A stretch of DNA of 48,454 nt from Sva-07 sp963717385. GTDB taxonomy: Bacteria; Actinomycetota; Acidimicrobiia; Acidimicrobiales; Ilumatobacteraceae. Positions 18,427-26,603 of this stretch are shown in pieces. The notes beneath the pieces were generated by a model that was not told the DNA's origin, searched no databases, and was given only the letters and a program-made list of their open reading frames with translations. The number at the start of each line of letters is the position of its first letter. The first letter of the stretch is position 1. The position numbers and the translations under genes were made by a program. The stretch spans positions 1 through 48,454 of the forward strand of contig CAVQWE010000009.1 in NCBI GenBank assembly GCA_963717385.1, written 5' to 3'.

Positions 18427-19360
18427 TCGCCACGCCTGTTGTCGCTGTCTGCGTGGTGACCTACCTCCGTCCGGTGGGGCTGGAGCGACTCCTCGCTCGG
18501 CTGAGCGAACTGGACTGGGCAGGCGGTTCACCTCATGTCATCGTGGTCGACAACGACGCCGGCGAGTCCGCACGAACAGTGGTCGACGCTGCGAGGTCGC
18601 ACTCGGCATTGCCGCTCGACTACGTCGTGGAGGCCCGACGCGGGATCACGTATGCGCGCAATGCCGCGCTGGAACGCGCTGGTGCACTGGCGGCCGATTG
18701 GATCGTCTGGTTCGACGACGACGAGGTCCCGCAGCGAGATTGGCTGGCCTGCGTCTTCGAGACGCAGCGCGCAACCGAGGCCGACGTCGTGATCGGACCG
18801 TCCGAGCCGGTACTCGAGCCAGGGGGATCGGCGGTGGTGATCGCGGCTGACGCGTTTCATCACGAACGGTTCGAGACCGGGCAGGAGTACCCGTTCTTCC
18901 ACACTCGAACCTCTGGCGTGCTGGTGCGCGCCGCGGTGGTCCCGCGAGACGGATTCGACGACCGCCTCGCGCTCACGGGCGGCGAGGACCGGCTCTTCTT
19001 CACGCAGGATCCACCATGCCGGTGGACGGTTCGTGTGGGACGACCGGGCCGTGGTCGAGGAGTACGTTCCGGCGTCGCGTCAGCAGCCGGGATGGCTTCT
19101 GCGCCGATGGTTTCGAATCGGTGTCACGCGCAGCCTCATCATGTTGATCATCGAGGAGCCCGCTTGGCCACGCCGGCTTCGGCGCGTGGCCGGTGGTGCT
19201 GCGATCGCCGTCCGCGGCCTGGTCGGGCGTGTTCGCCGCCGTCCCTCGAGGACGCTCGGCGGTGCTGATGGCAAGCCGCTTGGTCCTGATCGGGATCGGC
19301 GCGTCGGTCGGAGCGCTCGGCATCCAGTATCGCGAGTACAAGAAGGTGCACGGACGATGA
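18423..19360 (+). CDS. GT2-family glycosyltransferase, paralog of the 11.7 kb gene (two frameshifts)
   Basis: Starts VVAVCVVTYLRPVGLERLL, then HVIVVDNDAGESARTVVDA, RGITYARNAALERAG and the metal site WIVWFDDDEVPQRDW, then the acceptor-side motif LTGGEDRLFF. Frames change near 19015 and near 19240. After the second, the protein ends RLVLIGIGASVGALGIQYREYKKVHGR, matching the C-terminus of the minus-strand GT2 at 11735-12676, so the two probably arose by duplication. GTG 18423 overlaps the polymerase stop, and the TGA 19358-19360 overlaps the ATG of the next sulfotransferase (ATGA). It likely adds one sugar of the repeat unit. Confidence 0.86.
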
Positions 19361-20310
19361 CGAACACCTCCAGCGACCTTCGTTGCCGGTCCGCCCATCT
19401 TCGTGCTCGGCATGCTGCAACGCACGGGGACCAACCATCTCTGGGATCTGCTCGGCTTGCACCCCGACACCGAACTGTTGCGTCCCGTCTTCGAGGATCA
19501 TCTTGTTCGGTGGTCGCCGCACTTGGTGTCATTCGTCGACGATGTGACGCGCCGTTGGTCCGACGACTGGGAGGTGCCGCCGAGCGAATCGGAGGCGCTG
19601 CTCCGCTCGCTCGGCGACGGCATCGTGTCGTGGGTGGCGAGTCACGCACCGCAACGTCGCGCGTCGTCACCAAGATGCCCAGCGTCGAGCAGGTCGACCG
19701 ATTCTTCGATCTGTTCCCGACGTGTCCGCTCGTCGTCATCGTCCGTGACGGTCGCAGCGTGTGTGAATCCGGTGTCAACACCTTCGGGTGGTCGTACGAG
19801 CGGGCATTTCGCCGCTGGGCCCGTGCCGCAGACCGCGTGCTCGCCGCGTCGCAGCGATACGCCGGCCGCCCGAACTTCCAGGTGGTCCGCTACGAGGAAC
19901 TCATCGACCAGCCCCACGAGGTGATGCGGTCGGTGTGCGCGACCGTCGGGCTCGACCCCGAGACCTTCCCGTACGATGCGATCGAGCACGTACCGATCCG
20001 CGGATCGTCAACACTCGCCGCCGACGGCGGGACCGCGGTGCACTGGAACCCGGTCGAGCGCTCCGATGCGTTCGATCCGCGGGAGCGCTGGCGAACCTGG
20101 GATGACCACTGTCACCGCCGATACGCCGCGGTTGCTGGGGCGCAGCACCGCGACCTCGGTTACGAACTCGTCGTCCCTGGCGGCACCGACTCCGTGCGGG
20201 ATCGGCTCGCCGACGCACACGATCTCGTCACCGACGCATATCTCGAGGAGTTCCGAATGAGCCTCAGCCGTACCATCCGAGCGATACGTCGAACACCGAA
20301 GGCGATCTGA
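19357..20310 (+). CDS. PAPS-dependent sulfotransferase 3 (two frameshifts)
   Basis: The PAPS 5' loop is PIFVLGMLQRTGTNHLWDLL, an RTGTN variant of the usual RSGTT, and the 3'-phosphate site is LVVIVRDGRSVCESGVNTFG. VVRYEELIDQPHEVM and the Trp-rich tail (ERWRTWDDHC) fit branches of the family acting on glycans. ATG 19357 overlaps the preceding stop. The frame changes near 19385 and again near 19650; the last 220 residues are in one frame. It follows a GT2 gene and precedes a fourth sulfotransferase by one base, so sulfation and chain assembly are encoded together. The acceptor is unknown. Confidence 0.86.
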   Translation: MTNTSSDLRCRSAHLRARHAATHGDQPSLGSARLAPRHRTVASRLRGSSCSVVAALGVIRRRCDAPLVRRLGGAAERIGGAAPLARRRHRVVGGESRTATSRVVTKMPSVEQVDRFFDLFPTCPLVVIVRDGRSVCESGVNTFGWSYERAFRRWARAADRVLAASQRYAGRPNFQVVRYEELIDQPHEVMRSVCATVGLDPETFPYDAIEHVPIRGSSTLAADGGTAVHWNPVERSDAFDPRERWRTWDDHCHRRYAAVAGAQHRDLGYELVVPGGTDSVRDRLADAHDLVTDAYLEEFRMSLSRTIRAIRRTPKAI

Positions 20311-20311
20311 C

Positions 20312-21143
20312 ATGAGCGAAACAACCGACGGCCGTCTCCCGACCTGGATCATCATCGGTGCGATGAAATGCGCCACGAGCAGCCTGCATCGCTACCTCGC
20401 AGAGCATCCAGATGTTGCAACATCCACCCCGAAGGAATTGGACTTCTTCGTCGAGGACCGATACGAGCAGTTGGGCATCGATTGGTATCGGCGTCAGTTC
20501 CTCGACCCTCCCGGAGCCACCGCTGCGGGTGAATCCTCGGTCAACTACACGAAGTGCCACGAGTTCCCCGGCGTGGCCGAGCGGATGCACCGACATCTCC
20601 CCGACGTCAAATTGATCTACGTGCTCCGAGACCCACTGGTGCGCATCGAGTCGCAATGGATCCATGCGGTCGGCGAGGGGAGCTGGCGAGGCGACTTCTC
20701 GTCGGCGCTTGCCGACCTCGACCGCAGCTTGGAAGTCCAGACGAGCCGCTACTGGACGCAGCTGCAGGAATACCTCAAGGTGTACGACCCGAGTCAGATC
20801 CGCGTGCTGTCGTACGAGGCACTGTCGTCGCGATCCGCAATCGACGGTCGCCGAGGTGCTCGACTTCATCGGCGTCGATCCCACGTTCGTGCATCCGCTC
20901 ATCGGACGCAAGATCCACGACAGCCGCCGGAAGATGCGGCCGAACCGGCTCGGGTTGTTGTTCTGGGACGATCCGGTCCGCCGCCGCAAGATGCGCAAGT
21001 ATCTCCGCCGTCTCGTCGCGACACCGATCGACAAGCCTGAGTGGAGCGCGAGCGATCGGGCACGGGTGACCGAGTATCTGCGCCCCGAGGTGGAGGCGAT
21101 CCGCGAGTTCAGCGGTCTGGAGTTCTCGGAGTGGTCGCTCTGA
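20312..21143 (+). CDS. PAPS-dependent sulfotransferase 4 (one frameshift)
   Basis: WIIIGAMKCATSSLHRYLAE is the PAPS loop in the K.AT.SL form known from heparan N- and O-sulfotransferase-like bacterial enzymes. KLIYVLRDPLVRIESQW is the 3'-phosphate site. The middle region AAGESSVNYTKC fits the substrate-facing strand, and IRVLSYEALSSRS is the late conserved block. A single shift near 20845 separates this from AEVLDFIGVDPTFVHPL and the basic C-terminus. It is about 276 residues long. The stop overlaps the next gene's ATG (TGATG). Family membership is secure; the sulfated position is not predictable. Confidence 0.9.
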
Positions 21144-22001
21144 TGCCGAAGGTGTCCATCGGCCTGCCGGTGTTCAACGGCGAACGGTACGTCGAGGACT
21201 CGGTCCGCAGTGTGCTCGACCAGACGTTCACCGATTTCGAGTTGATCATCTCCGACAATGCATCGACGGACCGCACGGTCGAGATCATCGAGAAGGTGGT
21301 CGACGGGGACCCACGTGTGGTGGTGCTGCGCAACGATGTGAATCGAGGTGCTGCGTGGAACTACAACAACGTGTTCGAGCAGTCGAATGGCGAGTTCTTT
21401 CGGTGGCACGCTCACGACGACCTCCTCGAACCGGAGTTGATCGCCCGCCTGGTCGAGGCACTCGACGATGACGGCATCGTGTTGGCGCACAGCTGGACGA
21501 GATTCATCGACGATGACGGCGAGACCACCCGCCACTTCGTCGACGACCTCGGCGTCACATCCGAACGGCCGTCTGACCGCCTCGTCGCAGCAGTGCGCCG
21601 GGTTGGATACTGCAACGCGGTGTTCGGCCTCGTGCGTCGCAACGTGCTTGCCCGGACCGCGCTCATCGGATCATTCCCCGGGTCGGACGTACCACTGATC
21701 TACGAACTCGCCGTCCTCGGTCGATTCGCCGTGGTTCCCGACGCGCTCTTCGTGCGCCGACCGGGCAACTCGGTGAAGGGCAACCGTTCGACCAAGAGCG
21801 TGGCGCACTGGTTCGGGCCGTCGGGTCGTGGTGCCCGTTTTCCTGGGTTCTGGCTCTGGCAGGCCACGGTCCGGGCGATCGTGCGGAGCCCGTTCTCTGC
21901 GTGCAGAACGCGTGCGAGCGATCGTGGCGTTCCATGCTGTGTGGCCGATCGACTATGCCCGACGCCTTCGGCGCCGCGCCAGGAGGCGTGCGGAGGCGTG
22001 A
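21143..22001 (+). CDS. GT2-family glycosyltransferase (one frameshift near the end)
   Basis: MPKVSIGLPVFNGERYVEDS, FELIISDNASTDRTVEI and VNRGAAWNYNNVFEQSNGEF are the canonical GT2 start. FFRWHAHDDLLEPELI supplies an HDD metal site in place of DDD. After VKGNRSTKSVAHWFGPSG the frame shifts between about 21840 and 21915, and the protein then ends VAFHAVWPIDYARRLRRRAR up to the TGA 21999-22001, which overlaps the GTG of the next gene. Without this shift the reading frame would run straight into the next gene and give a false fusion. It likely adds one sugar to the repeat unit. Confidence 0.86.
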
Positions 22002-23177
22002 CCGCGGCGGGCCGATGGCTGTGGATCACGGCGGAGATTGCCCCCGATCCCTCCACGGGAGGATTGGTGTACTCGATGGAACTCGCTCGCGCTGCGGCTC
22101 GGGCGGGTGCCGAGGTGACGATGATCGGGCTCGGCGACGCGACTGATTCCGAGCGGTTTCGGCCGATCGAACTCGTCGCGGTGCGAGGCGAGCTTCGCGG
22201 CGGCGCTCGCAGCCTGTTGTCGAAGTTGCCCAATCAGGCGTTTGCCACGGCGATCGCAGCCTTCGAGCGCGAGCTGACGGCAGCACTGTCCGAGCCGTGG
22301 GATGTCGTCGTGATCGACAGCCTGCGAACCGCGTGGGCGGTCGACATCGCCGAGCGGCTTCACCGAGGGACGTCGGTGTTCATCACGCAGAACCACGATG
22401 CAACGGTCCGACGACCGCGTGGCTTCGGAGGCGTCGCTCTGGAACGGTCGGCGGGCGCTCCTGACGCTCGATCGATGGAAGGTGACGCATCTCGAACGTC
22501 GCGCAACTGAATTCGCCGATGTCGTCACGTCGATCACCGAGGACGATCGCAAGTTGTTCGAGGCTGATGCGCCGGATGCGACGCACCTCGTGCTGCGTCC
22601 TGGTTGGTCCGGACAGTCTGCTTGCGAGCCCGGCGCCATCTGCGATCGGCAGCGGCGGGTCGGCATCGTGGGGAGCTTCGAGTGGCACGTGAAGCAGGAG
22701 AACCTCCGGCGTTTCCTGCTCGCCGCAGATCCGATCTTTGCTCGTGCTGGTGTGGAGCTGGTCGTGGGCGGCAAGGTCCCCGAGTCGTTCGTTGCCGAGT
22801 TCGCAGGACAGTTGAACGCCACGACGTTCCTGGGGTGGGTCGACGACCTCGGGGCCGTCGTCCGAACGTGCCGGATCGGGGTGATCTCCGAACCGCTGGG
22901 TGGCGGATTCAAGATGAAGTCGCTCGACTACGTCTTCAACGATGTGCCGATCGCCGCGCTGGTCGGTGCTGCTGCCGGACTCCCACTCACCGCAGGTGGT
23001 GAGACGCTCGAAGCGGAGAACGAGGTAGCGCTCGCCGAGGCCATCGTGGCGGCGATCGACGACCCGGCTCGTCTGCAGTCGATGGCGGAATCCGCTCGTG
23101 TCTCGTGCGAGCAGGTGTTCTCGTGGGATGTCGCCGGTGCTGCGCTGGTGGCGTCGGTGATGCCGGCGAACACGTAG
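21998..23177 (+). CDS. GT4/GT-B-type glycosyltransferase (one frameshift)
   Basis: The N-terminal domain starts WLWITAEIAPDPSTGGLVYS, with a GG loop and MELARAAARAGAEVTMIGLG, and later VFITQNHDATVRR. After a shift near 22425 it resumes WNGRRALLTLDRWKVTHLE, then RRVGIVGSFEWHVKQENL, ATTFLGWVDDLGAVV and ISEPLGGGFKMKSLDYVFN, where SEPLGGGFKMK is the donor-site region. The C-terminus is EQVFSWDVAGAALV. It has about 393 residues. It starts at a GTG overlapping the GT2 stop. This is the last gene before a promoter-containing gap, so it probably closes the operon that begins at 15719. Confidence 0.85.
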
Positions 23178-23240
23178 CCGTTTGCCGGATGTCACAAGGG
23201 TCGAGGCGGGAACTGAAGGCAAGTCTCCGGCAAGACCTCC

Positions 23241-23267
23241 TAAAGTTCTCGTTTCGAACGACGATGA
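23241..23267 (+). promoter_or_regulatory. Candidate sigma-28 (FliA/WhiG-type) promoter before the GH26-like gene
   Basis: TAAAGTTC (23241-23248), eleven bases, then GACGATGA (23260-23267). The textbook sigma-28 consensus is TAAAGTTT, eleven bases, GCCGATAA: the match is 7 of 8 and 6 of 8 with exact spacing. The box ends 41 bases before the ATG at 23309, with a GGAGA ribosome binding site at 23297-23301. Confidence 0.5.
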
Positions 23268-23308
23268 CTAGGGGGCCGGACTGTCATCGCTCAAAGGAGA
23301 CCGCCCCC

Positions 23309-25468
23309 ATGAAACACCCGAAATTCCTTTCTCGAACCCTTCGTTTTCTGGTTCCCGTCGCTCTCGGGGCGGTGGTTCTTGCGCCCGTTCCGGCGGTTCC
23401 CGTCGCTGCGGCGCCCAGACCTCGGTTCGACGATCGGCGTCTACCCAGGCTTCGACGACGGCGCACGATTCGCTGCTCACGAACGCAATCTGGGTGCAGA
23501 CGTGCCGTGGGTGGTGAACATGGCCGGCCGCAAGACCCCCGGTGAAATGCGCGGCTCGGTTCGTGGACAGGTGACGAAACAGGGGGCGTACTTGGCGAAA
23601 CTGTCCTCCAGAGTGAACTTGGTCATGACGATTCCGCTTGCCTTCGGGAACCGGACCGCCAAAACGGCGGCAAATCGCGCGGCCATTGGCAATGACCTTC
23701 GTGGGACTGCATCAGGGCTCCACGACGCCGACTATCGCGTCGTCGCGCGCCAGTTGATCGAGGCCGGATATGGCGACGCCGTGATCCGTCTCGGACACGA
23801 GTTCGACGGCGACTACTACTCGTGGTCGGCACACGACAACAACGAGGCCTACATCGCAGCGTTTCGGCATGTCCACGACGTCTTCGCGTCGGAGTCGGCC
23901 AACTTCCGATTCGAGTGGACCGGCATGCGGAGCACCTTCTCGAGGTTCGGCCCACCTGCGTACCCGGGCGATGCATATGTCGACGTCGTCGGACTCGACA
24001 TCTACTACCGCGAGCGGGCGCCGTTGTCCGACCAGTACTGGGCTCGTCAGTACGAGGACCGACTCGAGTTCCATCGCGACTTCGCGATCTCGCGCGGGAA
24101 GCCGGTGGCGTACTCCGAGTGGGGCGTTGCGCTCCACGACAACCCTGAGTTCATCGATGCGATGTACGGCTGGTTCAAGAGCCTGCCTGCGAGCGGGCCC
24201 GGCCGATTGCTCTACCAGTCGTACTTCAACCCGCCTCGCAAGGGCTACGACCTCGGCAAACTCCCCAAGTCGCAGGCGCGTTACATGTCACTGTTCGGTG
24301 GGGTGGGCGCACGGGCCGAGAGCCCTGCCGAGCTGACCAAGTCGTCATCGACCCCGGCACCGCCGACAACGACCCCGGCACCGCCGACAACGACCCCGGC
24401 ACCGCCGACAACGACCCCGGCACCGCCGACGACGACGCCGGCACCGCCGACAACGACCCCGGCATCGCCGACAACTGTGCCGCAGGCTCAGGGAGGCTCG
24501 TCCCCGGCCGGGCAGTTCACGCTGTTCGACCAGCGCGTCGTCCACGAGGTCGACCGCTACGCCGAACTCGATTTCGCCCAGCCGAGCTGGAATGGCAGTG
24601 CCAACTTCGTGCAAGGAACTCCGCTGCTGCGTCTCGACATCGTCGACAAGCCGACCGATCGGCCGGTGCAGGTGCTCGTCTGCATGTGGCAGAAGGGCTT
24701 CAGCCAAGAAACGTGCGTTGGCGCCGGTACGTTCACCACCACCGGCGAGCACTGGATCAGTGTGCGCAGCCCTGGTTCTTGGTGGCGCAAGGGGCAATGG
24801 GATTGGACGACGCCGATCGATCATGTTCGGTTGATGGTCAAGGACAAGGCGAGCAACTCGCTGCTGTCGACACAACGATGCGGTTCGGCTTGCTACAGCG
24901 GTAGTGGTGCAGCGACTGATCATGCTCCGATCACCTTCGATGCCGAAATGGTCGTCGTGGCCAAGGGAGCCAAACTCGTCCCGGGCTCCGTCTGGGCGGG
25001 CTGCCCTGAGGCGTTCGACCGCTTCTGTGGGCCGGCGTCGGCACCGGCGGCTTCCCCCTCGGCGCCGGCCTTCGAACACGACGGCACTGCTGACACTCGC
25101 CGCGCCGTCGCCGTCACCGTCAACGGTGCCCGCACGAAACGGGTCGAGCACCCCGAAGCTGTTCATCCGGTCGGCCCAGGGCGAAGGAAGGCAAGAGCCT
25201 CGGATTCAGGTTGGTGCTCTCGGCCCCGTCGCAATCGCCGGTTTCCGTTGCGCTGCAGAGCCAGGACATCAGTGCTGTGGCTGGGCGTGACTATCGACCC
25301 ATCGCCACGACGGTGACGATTCCGGCCGGTGAACGCGAGGCATGGATCGGCATTGCGACGATCAAGGATCGGGTGAAGGAACGCCCAGAACAGGTGCGGT
25401 TGAAGGTGCTCTCCGTGTCGGGTGCATCTGTCGGAACGCGGTCGGTCAAGGGCTTCATTCGTGACTAG
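23309..25468 (+). CDS. Secreted GH26-like glycoside hydrolase with six-cysteine and Calx-beta-like domains (two frameshifts)
   Basis: Signal peptide TLRFLVPVALGAVVLAPVPA followed by AAAP. A shift near 23420 leads to STIGVYPGFDDGARFAAHE and a GH26-like catalytic domain of about 300 residues. The likely acid/base Glu is in VIRLGHEFDGDYYSWS and the nucleophile Glu in VAYSEWGVAL. A TPAPPTT-repeat linker follows, then the six-cysteine domain (copy B). After a second shift near 25205 comes a Calx-beta-like domain with GRDYRPIATTVTIPAGE. GH26 enzymes cleave beta-mannans or related beta-1,3/1,4 glycans, so this enzyme may trim or release the polysaccharide made by the locus; that is inference. It ends at TAG 25466-25468, just before a strong hairpin. 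Confidence 0.87.
24351..24476 (+). repeat. Six 21-bp tandem repeats encoding a TPAPPTT linker
   Basis: Units of 21 bases beginning ACCCCGGCACCGCCGACAAC occur six times in register at 24351, 24372, 24393, 24414, 24435 and 24456. The first three are identical; the rest differ at one to three bases. They encode a Pro/Thr linker between the catalytic and six-cysteine domains. Copy number could vary by slippage. Confidence 0.92.
24516..25031 (+). other. Six-cysteine domain, copy B (unrecognised family)
   Basis: Encodes FTLFDQRVV to FCG with cysteines in CMW, ETC, RCGSACY, GCPEAF and FCG. Order and flanking residues match copy A (13392-13904), including SWWRKGQWDW versus TWWKKNGVYDW and VVAKGAKL versus FVAKGEKL. 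Confidence 0.75.
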
Positions 25469-25475
25469 AACCGCA

Positions 25476-25511
25476 GCGTGCCCCGCCCGTCCGGGTGCTG
25501 GCGGGGCACGC
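25476..25511 (+). terminator. Perfect 12-bp hairpin after the GH26-like gene
   Basis: GCGTGCCCCGCC (25476-25487) and GGCGGGGCACGC (25500-25511) are perfectly complementary around a 12-base loop, starting 8 bases after the TAG. There is no U tract, so it may terminate or stabilise the 3' end in the manner common in high-GC actinobacteria. It ends three bases before the GTG of sulfotransferase 5 and could limit read-through into it. Confidence 0.7.
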
Positions 25512-25513
25512 CG

Positions 25514-26418
25514 GTGAGTCCGGTCGGGCGGCCGGTGCTCGTCACGGGCTCCCATCGCTCGGGTTCGACCTGGCTGGGGCGGATGCTGGCCTCGGCCGAC
25601 GGGCTCCACTACGTGCAGGAGCCGTTCAACATCGTGGCGAACCAACGATGGATGGATCCACGCCCACCGTTGCAGTTCCTCTACATCGATGACGTCAATG
25701 AGGCCGAGTGGATCGGACCGGTCGAGCGGATGCTCGAGCTGCGATATCCGCTGTCAGCGCATCTGCGTCAACGCCCGGGTCGGCGAGTGGCTCGTCGTGC
25801 TGTCGGTGTTGCCGCGCGGGCCGTGGTCGCCCGTCGACGCGGTGATGCTGCGCTCGTGAAAGACCCCATTGCGGTGTTCTCCGCTCCGTGGCTGATGAGT
25901 CGCTTCGATGTCGTTCCCGTCGTGCTCGTTCGCGAACCGGTCGCCTTCGTCGGATCGCTCGTTCGCGGGATTGGTCGTTCGACTTCCGTCACTGGACGGA
26001 CCAGCCCCGACTCATGGCGAGCTGCCTCGAGGAGTTCGGCGCCGACATCCGTTCGATGCTCGATGGTGAGCATTCGATCGTCGAGCAGGGGATCGTGCAG
26101 TGGAACGCGATCTACTCGTTCGTCGAGCAGTTTCGATCCGCCTGTCCCGACGCGATCGTGCTCGACTACGAGCGCCTTGCGTCCAACCCTCTTGTTGAGG
26201 TCGAGGCCCTCTTCGAACGTCTCGGTCTGCACTTCGGCGTCGAGCAGCGTGCGGCGGTGATCGAATACTCGTCAGCCGAGGGGGCAGGGACGTCGGCCAT
26301 CGACGTGCGTCGTGACAGCCGTGAGGCACTCGCGACCTGGTCGGGGCGGCTGACTCCTGCAGAGGTCGAACAGGTCCGCGCCTCGACAGCGGTGGTTCGT
26401 GACCGGATCCGCACCTGA
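25514..26418 (+). CDS. PAPS-dependent sulfotransferase 5 (one frameshift)
   Basis: VLVTGSHRSGSTWLGRMLAS is the PAPS 5' loop (RSGSTW form) and VVPVVLVREPVAFVGSLVR is the 3'-phosphate site. A shift near 25970 separates this from SFDFRHWTDQPRLMASCLEE and AIVLDYERLASNPLVEVEAL, the late conserved block, and a C-terminus ending VVRDRIRT. It has about 301 residues. GTG 25514 is preferred because an earlier in-frame GTG (25478) lies inside the terminator hairpin. The RSGSTW loop differs from the RSGTTS, RTGTN and KCATSS loops of the other copies, so the five sulfotransferases are not simple duplicates and may modify different positions. Confidence 0.88.
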
Positions 26419-26459
26419 CGTTGAGCGGTCGAGTGGTCACGCCACCGCGCGATATAGCG

Positions 26460-26477
26460 GAAATCGGACGTGATTTC
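26460..26477. repeat. Short inverted repeat in the gap before the giant secreted protein
   Basis: GAAATC and GATTTC flank six bases. They lie in a comparatively AT-rich part of the 185-base gap (26419-26603) between sulfotransferase 5 and the next start. It could be an operator or part of a weak terminator. I saw no convincing -10/-35 pair in the rest of the gap. Confidence 0.3.
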
Positions 26478-26603
26478 GGCCGGATTTTTGACGGCTGCTT
26501 GAGTTATCGCCAAGCGGGTAGACACCATCGCGGAGCGCCCCTAAGCTCGCGGCACACGTTGGTCCATGGCGGGACTGACATCAGCAACAAGGGCGGCATC
26601 TGC

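Noticed and set aside
21041..22510. Natural fusion of a GT2 and a GT4 glycosyltransferase in one 489-codon frame
   Set aside because: The GT2 C-terminus is found in another frame and ends at a stop overlapping a GTG for the GT4, so the fusion comes from one indel near 21880.
23175..23177. A third TAG-CCG read-through site at the end of the GT4 gene
   Set aside because: The octamer differs (TAGCCGTT), the protein already has a complete C-terminus there, and the following codons show no domain sequence.
23178..23308. Cyclic-di-GMP (GEMM) or other riboswitch upstream of the GH26-like gene
   Set aside because: I could not find the conserved GEMM core or tetraloop-receptor arrangement; the sigma-28-like boxes explain the conserved-looking bases better.
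24351..24476. CRISPR-like array
   Set aside because: The six 21-bp units are contiguous, with no spacers, and encode a Pro/Thr linker in frame.
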